The notes beneath the pieces are model-generated. The model did no database searches. It saw nothing but the letters and a program-made list of their open reading frames with translations, and was not told the origin of the DNA. Below, one piece after another: positions 14,026 to 22,335 of a stretch of DNA of 22,383 nt. The translations under genes and the position numbers were made by a program. Position 1 is the stretch's first letter. Each line of letters begins with the position of its first letter. This DNA is from Bacillota bacterium (GTDB lineage: Bacteria; Bacillota; Clostridia; Christensenellales; CAG-138). Location: assembly GCA_023426265.1 (NCBI GenBank), contig JAFABA010000193.1:1-22383 (forward strand), read 5' to 3'.

Positions 14026-15504
14026 ATGAATGACGTCATATTGAGGTTTCATCACATTTCCAAAAGCTTTCCGGGCGTCGTGGCGTTGGACGATGTTTCC
14101 ATGGAGTTCCGCGCGGGCGAAGTCCATGCCATCATCGGCGAAAACGGCGCGGGAAAATCCACGCTCATCAAAATTTTGACCGGAGCACACATGCCCACCA
14201 AGGGCACCATAGAGCTTTTTGGCAAGGAGTACAACGGCCTTACGCCTATCCAAGCGATGGAGCTTGGCGTAAGCGCGGTATACCAGGAATTCAATCTTGT
14301 GCCTTTTTTGACCGTGTCCGAAAACATCTTCTTCGGCAGGGAAAAGAACAAGGGCATTTTTCTTGATAAGAAGGCGATGTACGAGGAAACGGCACGCTAC
14401 GCGCATGAAATGGGGATGAGCATCGACCCCAACGCGCAGGTGCGCAGGCTGGGGGTAGCGTACCAGCAGATCGTTGAAATATTAAAGGCCATGTCCCAGA
14501 ACGCAAAGATTTTGATTATGGATGAGCCCAGTGCGCCTCTCACCAACAATGAGACGGCAGTCATGTTTGAAATGATCAAAAAGCTTAAGCAGAAGAACGT
14601 GACCATACTCTATATCTCCCACCGTTTGGAGGAGATATTCGAAATCTGTGACCGTGTCACCATCATGCGGGACGGCAAACATATCCGCACCACCGAAATC
14701 GAGAACATCACCCGAGAGCGCATGATCGCGGATATGGTGGGCCGCGAACTTGGCGAAAACTTCCCCGGCGGCGCGGGCAGTATGGAAGAAACCGTATTGG
14801 AGGCCGAACACTTAACCACCCACGCGATCAAGGACGTATCCTTTACACTTAAAAAGGGAGAGATCCTCGGATTGGGCGGCCTAGTGGGCGCGGGACGCAC
14901 GGAGCTTGCGCGGGCGATATTCGGCGCGGATCCCATTCTATCCGGTACCGTCACGCTCAACGGCAAGGCTCTGCATCTAAAATCCCCGCGGGACGCCATC
15001 GCCAACAAAATAGGCCTGGTGCCGGAGGACCGCAAGGGGCAGGGGCTCATTTTAGAAATGAGCGTGGGCGAAAACATCACCCACAGCATATTGGACCGGC
15101 TTTGCACCGTGGGGCTGTTAAACGCCATACGCGAAAAGCAGGTGTGGGAAAAGATGAAGAAGGAACTTCTCATCAAGACGCCTTCTTTCAGGCAGCTCGT
15201 CAAAAACCTGTCCGGTGGCAACCAGCAAAAGGTCGTTATCGCAAAATGGCGGGCCGTCAACTGCCAGGTGCTGATATTGGATGAGCCGACGCGCGGCATC
15301 GACGTGGGCGCAAAGCAGGAGATTTACGGGCTGATGCAGCAGCTTACAAAAGAAGGGGTCAGCATCATCATGATCTCTTCCGAAATGCCGGAGCTGATCG
15401 GCATGTCCGACCGGATATTGATCATGAGCGGCGGCAGCGTCAAAGGCGAACTCTACAAAAGTGAGTTCTCGCAGGAAAAGATCCTCGATATCGCTTCCAA
15501 TTAA
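14026..15504 (+). CDS. Sugar ABC transporter ATP-binding protein (RbsA/MglA-like)
   Basis: A 492-residue protein with two fused nucleotide-binding domains, the usual form for ribose/galactose-type importers. Domain 1 (about 1-245): Walker A GENGAGKST 38-46, degenerate signature region with YQQIVEIL at about 146-153, Walker B with DEPSA near 166. Domain 2 (about 260-492): degenerate Walker A GLVGAGRTE near 285-293, clear signature LSGGNQQK 395-402 and Walker B LILDEPTRGID near 416-426. Asymmetric sites of this kind are normal for the family. The start at 14026 is set by AGGAG at 14014-14018; an earlier in-frame ATG at 13906 would read through two hairpins. It follows the binding-protein gene and lies 21 bases before the permease gene. 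Confidence 0.96.
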   Translation: MNDVILRFHHISKSFPGVVALDDVSMEFRAGEVHAIIGENGAGKSTLIKILTGAHMPTKGTIELFGKEYNGLTPIQAMELGVSAVYQEFNLVPFLTVSENIFFGREKNKGIFLDKKAMYEETARYAHEMGMSIDPNAQVRRLGVAYQQIVEILKAMSQNAKILIMDEPSAPLTNNETAVMFEMIKKLKQKNVTILYISHRLEEIFEICDRVTIMRDGKHIRTTEIENITRERMIADMVGRELGENFPGGAGSMEETVLEAEHLTTHAIKDVSFTLKKGEILGLGGLVGAGRTELARAIFGADPILSGTVTLNGKALHLKSPRDAIANKIGLVPEDRKGQGLILEMSVGENITHSILDRLCTVGLLNAIREKQVWEKMKKELLIKTPSFRQLVKNLSGGNQQKVVIAKWRAVNCQVLILDEPTRGIDVGAKQEIYGLMQQLTKEGVSIIMISSEMPELIGMSDRILIMSGGSVKGELYKSEFSQEKILDIASN

Positions 15505-15525
15505 TTTTCTATAGAGGTTACAGCA

Positions 15526-16479
15526 ATGGAAAACAAGAAGTTCAATCTGAAAAACTTCCTTGCGCAGTATGCGATCGTTCTGGTGCTCATTGTGCTGGTC
15601 GTGTTCTTTTCCCTGCGCGCGCCGCAATTTTTAAAATCCACCAACATATTCAATATCCTCAGGCAGGTGGCCATCAACGGAATCATCGCAGTGGGCATGA
15701 CCATGGTGCTTTTAACCGGCGGCATCGATCTTTCGGTGGGCTCCATCGTCGGCCTTTCCTGCGTGTTGACGGCAAACCTGCTATTAAGCAACGTCCCACC
15801 CGTGCTGGCTGTGCTCATCACGCTTGCGGTGGGCGTCCTGGTGGGGCTCATCAACGGCTTTTTCATCAACATGTTCAACATCCCGCCGCTCATCACCACG
15901 CTCGCCATGCAGACGGCCATCCGCGGCGTTGCGTACATCATTACGGGCGGCCTTCCGGTGTTCGGGTTTGACCAGGCGATCACCGTGATCGGCAAAGGGT
16001 ATTTGGGACCTATTCCCATCCCGGTTGTCATCATGGCGGTGGTGTTCGTCGTGGGCATCATATTTTTAGAAAAGACGCGCTATGGCCGTTACATCTACGG
16101 CGTAGGCGGCAACGAGGAAGCGTCCCGTCTTTCCGGCGTCAACGTCAAGAACATCAAGTACATGGTCTACGCCATCTGCGGCATGCTTGCGGCGCTTGCG
16201 GGTATCGTGCTGTTGGCGCGCGTCAACAGCGGGCAGCCCAAGGCGGGTGAAAAGTACGAGATGGACGCCATTACGTCCGCAGTCTTGGGCGGCGTGAGCA
16301 TCGCTGGCGGCGAGGGCAAGCTGGGCTTTGTCATCATCGGCGTGCTGCTGATGGGCGTATTGAGCAACGGCATGATCCAATTGAACGTACAGGAATATGT
16401 GCAGTGGGTCGTACAAGGCGGAACGCTTGTGCTGGCCGTAGGCTTTGACCGGTTCCTGCGTACCAAGAAAAAATCTTAA
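15526..16479 (+). CDS. Sugar ABC transporter permease (RbsC-like)
   Basis: A 317-residue hydrophobic protein of the BPD_transp_2 family, with about nine membrane segments beginning near residue 13. Family marks are GMTMVLLTGGIDLSVGSIVG (about 58-77), the NEEASRLSGVNVKNIKYMVY segment facing the ATPase, and VLGGVSIAGGEGKLGFVIIG near 255-274. It forms the membrane channel for the adjacent binding protein and double ATPase, presumably as a homodimer since no second permease gene is in this operon. GAGG lies 9 bases before the ATG. A terminator-like hairpin follows it. Confidence 0.95.
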   Translation: MENKKFNLKNFLAQYAIVLVLIVLVVFFSLRAPQFLKSTNIFNILRQVAINGIIAVGMTMVLLTGGIDLSVGSIVGLSCVLTANLLLSNVPPVLAVLITLAVGVLVGLINGFFINMFNIPPLITTLAMQTAIRGVAYIITGGLPVFGFDQAITVIGKGYLGPIPIPVVIMAVVFVVGIIFLEKTRYGRYIYGVGGNEEASRLSGVNVKNIKYMVYAICGMLAALAGIVLLARVNSGQPKAGEKYEMDAITSAVLGGVSIAGGEGKLGFVIIGVLLMGVLSNGMIQLNVQEYVQWVVQGGTLVLAVGFDRFLRTKKKS

Positions 16480-16500
16480 TCTCCCATAAAAATCAGCGCG

Positions 16501-16534
16501 CGGCTTACCGGCACGCTGCCGGTAAGCCGTTTTT
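16501..16534 (+). terminator. Terminator-like hairpin inside the sugar operon
   Basis: A perfect 13-bp stem (16501-16513 with 16517-16529) with loop CGC is followed directly by five T (16530-16534). It has full terminator form but lies only 17 bases before the kinase ATG, and no promoter is evident between. It may lower, but not stop, expression of the kinase and aldolase. Confidence 0.85.
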
Positions 16535-16551
16535 ATAAAGGTGGATGAATT

Positions 16552-18057
16552 ATGGCTGTAATTGGCGTTGACATTGGATCGACCGGCTGCAAAGCCACGG
16601 TCGTAGCGGAAAGCGGCTCGATTTTGGCGCAGGCATACCGCGAATATCAGACAAAAAAGTGCGAAGTCCCGCAGTGGCAGGAAGTCTCTTCAAATGAAGT
16701 CTGGCGCTGCACGGTGGCGGTCATTTCCGCCTGCGCCGCACAGCACAAAGGCGAACCCGTGGTTGCGCTGAGCGTGTCCTCGTTTGGAGAAGCGGTGACG
16801 TTGGTGGACGATCGCCTGAATGTGTTGAGCGACGGCATTTTGTATACCGACCCACGCGGAGACGAAGAGACGGCGCGGCTCTTAGCGGGCATGAACGCGG
16901 ACGCGTATATGCGGATTGCCGGGGTCTGCCCCAGCAAAATGTATTCACTGCCCAAACTGATGTGGCTCAAACGGCACAGGCCGGAAGCATACCGGAACGC
17001 GCGCGCGTTTTTGCCTTTTGACGGGTTTGCGCTTGCAAAGCTGGGCGCGAAGCTGCACACCAGCTATTCCCTTGCGGCGCGCACCATGGCGTTTGACGTG
17101 GTAAAAAAGCAGTGGTCCGCCAACATACTGGGCATTGCGGGAATTGATGCCGCAAAGTGCCCGGAGGCGGTGCCTTCCGGATCGGTGGTGGGGGAACTTT
17201 CGCGTGAAGCCGCCGAACTGACCGGCCTGCCGCAGGGAATCCTGCTGGTCAGCGGCGGTCACGATCAGCCCTGTGCTTCCTTAGGCGCGGGCGCAATCCA
17301 TTCGGGATTGGCGGCGGATGGCTTAGGCTCGGTGGAGTCCATCAACCCCACGTTTGACGAACCAAGATTGAACGCACAAATGGTGCGGGGATCGTTCGCC
17401 TGCGTACCGCATGTACTTGCGGACAAATACATCACCTATGCGTTTACGTTTACGGCGGGGCGGCTCTTCAAGTGGTACCGGGATACGCTGGGAGCAGAAG
17501 AATGTGCCCGGGCGCAGAAAACCAACCGCAATGTCTATGAACTCCTGATTGAGGAAATGAGCCCGGAAGGTAACGACCTGTTCCTGCTGCCCTATTTTGC
17601 GGGGGCGGCGACTCCTTATATGGACTATGAAAGCAAGGGCGCGATGCTGGGCATGACGCTCGAAACCACCAAACCGGATATCGTACGGGCGCTCTTGGAG
17701 GGCATTACGTTTGAAAGCATGGTCAATGTGGAGCATCTGGAGCAGGCGGGCGTTTCCATCCGGGAACTGGTGGCAACGGGCGGGCTTGCAAACTCCCGCG
17801 TGTTTTTACAGATGAAAGCGGATATGATGGGGCGGCCTATCCATACCATCGCAAGCGATCAGGCGGGCACCATGGGCGTGGCCATATTGGCGGGTGTGGC
17901 GGCGGGCGTATACGGCTCCATGGAAGAGGCGGTATCCCTTGTGGTGAAAAAGGGAACGCAATACGAGCCCGATATGGAGCGCCATATGCGATACCTTGAG
18001 AAATATGAAAAGTATAAGCGGATCTACCCGGCGGTAAAGAATATTTTTGCACAATAA
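16552..18057 (+). CDS. FGGY-family carbohydrate kinase (xylulokinase-like)
   Basis: A 501-residue sugar kinase of the FGGY family. N-terminal domain (about 1-245) opens with GVDIGSTGCKA (ATP phosphate loop) and includes YTDPRGDEE near 99-107. The C-terminal domain has ALLEGITFES near 383-392, VATGGLANSRVFLQMKADM near 404-422 and SDQAGTMGVAILAG near 433-446. The probable catalytic base is D238 in SGGHDQPCASLGAG. Context after a lyxose/mannose isomerase suggests it phosphorylates D-xylulose or D-fructose; whether at C1 or C5/C6 is not readable from sequence, but the adjacent aldolase favours C1 (inference). The GGHDQ form and SSFGEA segment differ from classical XylB, so ribulokinase or another ketose kinase remains possible. 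AAAGGTGG precedes the ATG; a terminator-like hairpin lies just upstream. Confidence 0.9.
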   Translation: MAVIGVDIGSTGCKATVVAESGSILAQAYREYQTKKCEVPQWQEVSSNEVWRCTVAVISACAAQHKGEPVVALSVSSFGEAVTLVDDRLNVLSDGILYTDPRGDEETARLLAGMNADAYMRIAGVCPSKMYSLPKLMWLKRHRPEAYRNARAFLPFDGFALAKLGAKLHTSYSLAARTMAFDVVKKQWSANILGIAGIDAAKCPEAVPSGSVVGELSREAAELTGLPQGILLVSGGHDQPCASLGAGAIHSGLAADGLGSVESINPTFDEPRLNAQMVRGSFACVPHVLADKYITYAFTFTAGRLFKWYRDTLGAEECARAQKTNRNVYELLIEEMSPEGNDLFLLPYFAGAATPYMDYESKGAMLGMTLETTKPDIVRALLEGITFESMVNVEHLEQAGVSIRELVATGGLANSRVFLQMKADMMGRPIHTIASDQAGTMGVAILAGVAAGVYGSMEEAVSLVVKKGTQYEPDMERHMRYLEKYEKYKRIYPAVKNIFAQ

Positions 18058-18071
18058 ATGGAGGGAAGAAG

Positions 18072-18971
18072 ATGGACCCCAAAAGTGTTGTAGCGCAGGC
18101 GCTTACCCAGCATGTCGCAGTTCCGGCGTTTAACGTGCCCAATCTCAATATGGTGGAACCTATCATCCGCGCGGTTGTGGATGAAAACTCCGTGGCCATG
18201 ATACAGGTCGCACGTCTGGAATGGGAGAAGATGGATGCCATCAGCCTTGAGGCGGTGGCGGAACAGTACGCAAAATACGCGAATACCGGCCACGTGATGC
18301 TGCATCTTGACCACGTCCCGGTCATCGACGAGGATTTGCAGCGAGTGGATTTTGCCTCCATCATCCGCCGCGCGATCAGCGCGGGATATCAATCCGTCAT
18401 GGTGGATGGCTCGCGTCTCCCCCTTATGGAAAACATCGCCGCTACCGCTGAGGCCGTGGCGCTTGCGCATGAAGCAAATGTTCCCTGTGAGGCGGAGATT
18501 GGCGCGGTCATGGGGCACGAAGGCGGCCAAATGCCGCCCTATGAAGAGATTTTCTCCAAGAAGATGGGCTTTACCAAGGCGGAGGAACTCACGCGCTTTG
18601 TGAAAGAGAGCGGGTGCGATTGGGTCTCCGTTGCGGTCGGCAACTTTCACGGGGCCATCGCGGAAAGCAACCGCTTCGCCAGAAAACCGGAGGCCAAGCT
18701 CGATGTGGAACATATCGCAACGCTGCAGCGCACCTGCGGCATTCCGTTGGTGCTGCACGGCGGTTCGGGAATCAAAAAAGCATATATCCTCGATGGCATC
18801 CGCAACGGCATTGCAAAGATCAACGTCGGGTCGGATCTGCGCAGAGCCTATCAGGTGGCGTATGAAAACAGCAACAGCGTTGGAAAAGCGCAGGATGCGC
18901 TCTATGACGCCACAAGGAATTACCTCCGCAACGAGCTGGAGCTTTCCAATACGCGGGATATCTTAAAGTAA
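18072..18971 (+). CDS. Class II (zinc) ketose-phosphate aldolase
   Basis: A 299-residue member of the fructose/tagatose-bisphosphate aldolase (FbaA/GatY) family. Visible sites: catalytic D80 and zinc ligand H81 in LHLDHV, SVMVDGSRLPLMEN (108-121), CEAEIG (139-144), zinc ligands H193 in GNFHGA and H229 in LVLHGGSG, and phosphate-loop KINVGSDLRRAY (249-260). These enzymes cleave a ketose 1-phosphate (or 1,6-bisphosphate) into dihydroxyacetone phosphate and an aldehyde. Here SRLPL replaces the usual SHLPF, GNFHG the usual GTSHG/GTVHG, and NVGSD the NIDTD of fructose enzymes, nearer the tagatose type, so the substrate may not be fructose bisphosphate. The gene starts 14 bases after the kinase stop with GGAGGG before the ATG, so the two act in series. 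Confidence 0.92.
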   Translation: MDPKSVVAQALTQHVAVPAFNVPNLNMVEPIIRAVVDENSVAMIQVARLEWEKMDAISLEAVAEQYAKYANTGHVMLHLDHVPVIDEDLQRVDFASIIRRAISAGYQSVMVDGSRLPLMENIAATAEAVALAHEANVPCEAEIGAVMGHEGGQMPPYEEIFSKKMGFTKAEELTRFVKESGCDWVSVAVGNFHGAIAESNRFARKPEAKLDVEHIATLQRTCGIPLVLHGGSGIKKAYILDGIRNGIAKINVGSDLRRAYQVAYENSNSVGKAQDALYDATRNYLRNELELSNTRDILK

Positions 18972-18987
18972 ATTTCATGTTACATAG

Positions 18988-19027
18988 CGCCCCCGTCCGT
19001 GCAGCCTCGGGCGGGGGCGTTTATTTT
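18988..19027 (+). terminator. Terminator of the sugar operon
   Basis: A 12-bp G/C-rich stem (18988-18999 with 19008-19019, one G-T pair) is followed by TTTATTTTT (19020 on). The T-run overlaps the last codons of the convergent MFS gene, whose stop codon is at 19021-19023. On the minus strand no T-run follows, so it probably does not terminate MFS transcription. Confidence 0.88.
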
Positions 19028-20187
19028 TGCTGTCTCCGGATCATCAATGCTGCGAACACGCCATTGATTATAAAAAATACGGAGGTTATAAACATACCCG
19101 TCTGCATGTTTTTTAAGGACATTGTAAACGCGACGATGATCGGAGAAAGAACCTGCCCGATGGTCTTGAATATCATCAGGATGTTGGTGGAAAAGCCGGC
19201 CTTGTTTGGGTCGATGGCCGCCCCTTCGCCTAACGCCATGGATATACAGCACCCGCTCATTAGGCCCGTAAGCCCGCAGGCAATTAAAATCGCCAGCGGA
19301 AGATTGATTGTTAATGCGGCCGCCCAAATCAGAGCCGAAACGAAGGCGCCGCCGGCCAGCACCTGGCTCGGCTGAAGGGGAAGATGCGGGGCGTAAAAAC
19401 GGCTTACCGTGCTGGTGATCCAGAATGCGAATAAGCAGATCGCCGCAATTTCCGGGTTGCCGAACGATACGGAAACATATCGGATTGTCCATACGATAAT
19501 TCCGCTTTGCGCGGCCGCGCCAAAGAATATGCAGAACAGCAAAAACACGTTGCGTCTTTCACCGAAAAATTTCCTGATGCCGGCCATGGTGAGCTTTGGT
19601 TCTATGCGGCTTGCAACACTGACCCTGGATTTCATGTAATGCGCAACCACCGCAAACTGCGCGATAAGAACCATGCAAGTAATGCCGACCATGACATAGA
19701 TCGTGCGCCAGTCAAACCGCGTCAGCAGCCTCTGCAAAACGATCGGCGTCAGAATGCCGCCTATGCCGAATATTCCGTGCAGAGAGCCGATATGTTTGGC
19801 CATATTGCCGGGGTTCAGATCGGCAACAAAAGAGCTTTGGTAGGAATCAACGGCGCCATGCCCGAACCCCATCAGAAAGCAGACGATCAGAAACAACGTA
19901 AAAGGCATCGGAATGCCCTTTATCATCAGCATAATGGAGGCGAGGAAGCCGCATACGGTAATGATCTGCGGCTTTTTCAGCCTGCCCTGAACGGCGATAA
20001 AGGCAAAAAGGGCGGCGAGCGCACCCATGCTGATCATGCTGCTCATGAGCCCCTCCCTTGTTCCTGCAAGGGAATAGCTGTTGATGATATCGCTTAATAG
20101 CACGGCAAGCGTGCCGGACCATACGGCGGTCGCAATATAGGACAGCTTCAGGGAGGCATTGTATATCTTGATATCTTTGTTCGGCAT
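19021..20187 (-). CDS. Major facilitator superfamily transporter
   Basis: A 388-residue protein with about twelve hydrophobic segments in two six-helix halves split near residues 190-215 (MKSRVSVASRIEPKLTMAG loop). MFS marks include the GFGHGAVDSYQSSFVADL stretch in the fourth-fifth helix region (about 107-124) and the short basic loop GRLKKP between helices 2 and 3 (about 68-73). It is probably a secondary transporter for a sugar or small metabolite, as in distant FucP-like and other carbohydrate MFS groups, but the substrate cannot be told. AAAAGGAT lies 7 bases before the ATG on the minus strand. It is downstream of two ABC permease genes but separated from them by 211 bp and a terminator, so it may have its own promoter or be read through. 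Confidence 0.88.
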   Translation of the reverse strand: MPNKDIKIYNASLKLSYIATAVWSGTLAVLLSDIINSYSLAGTREGLMSSMISMGALAALFAFIAVQGRLKKPQIITVCGFLASIMLMIKGIPMPFTLFLIVCFLMGFGHGAVDSYQSSFVADLNPGNMAKHIGSLHGIFGIGGILTPIVLQRLLTRFDWRTIYVMVGITCMVLIAQFAVVAHYMKSRVSVASRIEPKLTMAGIRKFFGERRNVFLLFCIFFGAAAQSGIIVWTIRYVSVSFGNPEIAAICLFAFWITSTVSRFYAPHLPLQPSQVLAGGAFVSALIWAAALTINLPLAILIACGLTGLMSGCCISMALGEGAAIDPNKAGFSTNILMIFKTIGQVLSPIIVAFTMSLKNMQTGMFITSVFFIINGVFAALMIRRQQK

Positions 20188-20209
20188 GACTTAATCCTTT
20201 TCTACAGTA

Positions 20210-20245
20210 AAACCGCTGATAAAGTCGCGGGACCTTATCAGCGGC
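20210..20245 (-). terminator. Terminator after the two-permease operon
   Basis: On the minus strand, the 10-bp inverted repeat CCGCTGATAA/TTATCAGCGG (arms 20236-20245 and 20214-20223) is followed by TTTT (20213-20210). It separates the permease genes from the MFS gene. In the rest of the gap (20246-20398) I see only a short GGAGAA/TTCTCC repeat (20312-20329) and no convincing promoter. Confidence 0.65.
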
Positions 20246-20398
20246 ATTATCAATCATCTGTTTGTGGTTTCAAGGTATCGACGCTTTGGCGCCGATGATA
20301 GTTTTTATTGTGGAGAAACTGCCTTCTCCCCTTCCTTAGAACACGCACAACGCAGACCCAAGGACGGGAGAAGACTCTCTACAAACTCAGAAGAGTTA

Positions 20399-21391
20399 TT
20401 AGATTTCCGGCTGTTTGCGATGCGCGATTCTGTTTCTTACAACAGAATCCATCAGCACCGTCACGATGATCAGCACGCCGATAATCGCGTCCCGCCATTC
20501 GCTGGGAACCGACAGCAGGTTCATGCAGTTTGTAACGATTGTGATGACAAGCGCGCCGACGACCGTGCCCAAAATACCGCCGGAACCGCCCGCCGCACTG
20601 GTGCCGCCCATATAGACCGTCGCCAGAACCGGGAGCAGATAAGCGTTTCCGATATCGGCCTGAACGGCGTTCATTCTGGAGACAAAGAGTACCCCCGCAA
20701 AAGCCGACAGGACGCCGCTTAAGATAAAAGCCCGTGTAACGACCGTCTTGGCGTTGATGCCGGACATCACCGAACATACGGGATTGGAGCCGACGGCATA
20801 ACACCTTCGCCCAAAAGTCGTCTTCTTAAGCAGGAATACGCCAAACGCAACAAGTATCAGCATGATGACGATGGGCATCTGCAAAAAACCGAACAACGTG
20901 CCGTTTCCAATAAACCGGAACGCCTCGTCAAAATCATAAAGCACATATCCGCGCAGTATGACATAGGCAAAGCCAAACACCGCCCACTGCAGGCCGTAGG
21001 TGGAGATAAACGACGGAATGCCGACGTATGCGATCATGTACCCGTTTAAAGCCCCCAGCAGGCCGCCAAGAACCAGCGCGCAAAAAATGGCGGGAACAAA
21101 ATGCATCCCCAGATCCTTCATGAATATCGCGGCCACAACGGCGCATATGGTCATGATAGAGCCGGAAGACAGATCCGGCCCGTTTGTGATAATGGCGATG
21201 GTCTGCCCGATGCCGAGAACGATCAGAATACTGGCGTTCGTGATATTATTGCTGATGTTCCGTATGCTGAAGAAGGACTGGTCCACGCAATAACCAAGTA
21301 TGACGATCGCGAGCAGCACAACCAGCCGGCTGATTGCCGGCAGCGAAGCAGCGGACAGATGAAAGCCTTTTCTGTTTTTTGTTTCGCTCAT
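20399..21391 (-). CDS. Sugar ABC transporter permease 2 (RbsC-like)
   Basis: A 330-residue BPD_transp_2 membrane protein with about nine to ten membrane segments. It begins MSETKNRKGF; the first helix is near 19-36. Family marks: GQTIAIITNGPDLSSGSIMT (about 62-81, where GIDLS is usual; here Pro replaces Ile), the VCSVMSGINAKTVVTRAFI loop and VYMGGTSAAGGSGGILGTVVG near 255-275. The frame stays open further upstream, but the start at 21391 has AAAGGGGA before it and overlaps the upstream permease stop as ATGA (21388-21391). It probably forms a heterodimeric channel with that permease. Confidence 0.93.
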   Translation of the reverse strand: MSETKNRKGFHLSAASLPAISRLVVLLAIVILGYCVDQSFFSIRNISNNITNASILIVLGIGQTIAIITNGPDLSSGSIMTICAVVAAIFMKDLGMHFVPAIFCALVLGGLLGALNGYMIAYVGIPSFISTYGLQWAVFGFAYVILRGYVLYDFDEAFRFIGNGTLFGFLQMPIVIMLILVAFGVFLLKKTTFGRRCYAVGSNPVCSVMSGINAKTVVTRAFILSGVLSAFAGVLFVSRMNAVQADIGNAYLLPVLATVYMGGTSAAGGSGGILGTVVGALVITIVTNCMNLLSVPSEWRDAIIGVLIIVTVLMDSVVRNRIAHRKQPEI

Positions 21392-22335
21392 TTTTTCATC
21401 CCCTTTGACGTGATGCTCACCTGGAAGACGATCGCCAGGATAATGACGACGCCGATGATTGCGGGCTGCCAAATGGACGGTATACGGATAACGTTCAGGC
21501 CGCTGCGTATTATGGTCAGCAGCGCCACGCCGATAATCGTGCCCTTTACGTCGCCCTTTCCGATGTTCAGGCTCGTTCCGCCTAAAATGGTGGCAGCGAT
21601 GGCCTCGAACTCCCATTTCGTGCCCACAAGCGGATCCGCAACCTCAAGCCTGGCGACCAGAATAACCGAGGCAAGGCCAGTCAAAAAACCCGCAAAAGCA
21701 AACACCAGCCATTTCCAGAACTTCGTGTTGATGCCGGACAGGCGCGCGCCTTCGTTGTTTCCGCCGATGGCGAACATATAACGGCCAAGTCTGGTGTGAT
21801 CCTGAACGATGATGGCAAATATGTAGATGACGAAACAGCAGATTGCCGCCATCGGGATTGCGTTGTTCAAAAGGCTGCCCAAAGCGATAAAGGCTTCGTT
21901 GGAAACGGGAATGCCCGTTTTATTCGTCGCCACCAGCGCGAATCCATAGAAAACCCCCTGCGTGCCCAGCGTGGCGATAAACGGCTGCAGCCCCCAATAG
22001 GAGATCAGAACGCCGTTGATCGCGCCGCAGAGAAAACCGACAAGGGCGCCGACGAGTATGACGACCGGAATGGGAAGCCCGGCGTTTAAAGCAAGCGCAA
22101 CAGTCACGCCGCTGGCCGTCAAGATTCCTCCGAGAGACAAATCAAGCCCGCCGCTGATGATAACAAATGTCGAGGCGGACGCCACAACAAGCAGAACCGA
22201 TCCCTGCTGGAGCAAAATCCGCAGATTGCGCATGGTCATGTACTGCTCGGAAACAAAACTGAACACGATAACCAGCAGCAGAATAAACCATGTGACAATC
22301 GGAATGCGTTTTAATGCCGCGCTCACTTTAACCAT
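21388..22335 (-). CDS. Sugar ABC transporter permease 1 (RbsC-like)
   Basis: A 315-residue BPD_transp_2 membrane protein with the family segments TFVIISGGLDLSLGGILTAS, NNEGARLSGINTKFWKWLVF (ATPase-facing loop) and ILGGTSLNIGKGDVKGTIIG. The start at 22335 (MVKVSAALKR) is chosen because AGGAG lies 7 bases before it; an in-frame ATG at 22371 would add twelve residues but lies within what looks like the end of the upstream ATPase gene. The stop overlaps the next permease gene by four bases. Together the two permeases form a sugar importer that is separate from the lyxose-type system: opposite strand, different partner genes. Its binding protein must be outside the window. Confidence 0.93.
   Translation of the reverse strand: MVKVSAALKRIPIVTWFILLLVIVFSFVSEQYMTMRNLRILLQQGSVLLVVASASTFVIISGGLDLSLGGILTASGVTVALALNAGLPIPVVILVGALVGFLCGAINGVLISYWGLQPFIATLGTQGVFYGFALVATNKTGIPVSNEAFIALGSLLNNAIPMAAICCFVIYIFAIIVQDHTRLGRYMFAIGGNNEGARLSGINTKFWKWLVFAFAGFLTGLASVILVARLEVADPLVGTKWEFEAIAATILGGTSLNIGKGDVKGTIIGVALLTIIRSGLNVIRIPSIWQPAIIGVVIILAIVFQVSITSKGMKK

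Noticed and set aside
15501..16061. A 186-codon antisense frame over the RbsC-like permease gene
   Set aside because: Met/Thr-rich translation is typical of the reverse of a hydrophobic membrane gene; no supporting start signal.
18024..18758. A 244-codon open frame antisense to the aldolase gene
   Set aside because: The sense strand carries all class II aldolase motifs; the antisense frame has no recognisable domain or ribosome site.
21392..21616. Upstream extension of permease 2 on the minus strand
   Set aside because: It overlaps permease 1 by over 200 bases in another frame and gives an Arg/His-rich tail unlike the family; ATGA overlap and ribosome site support 21391.
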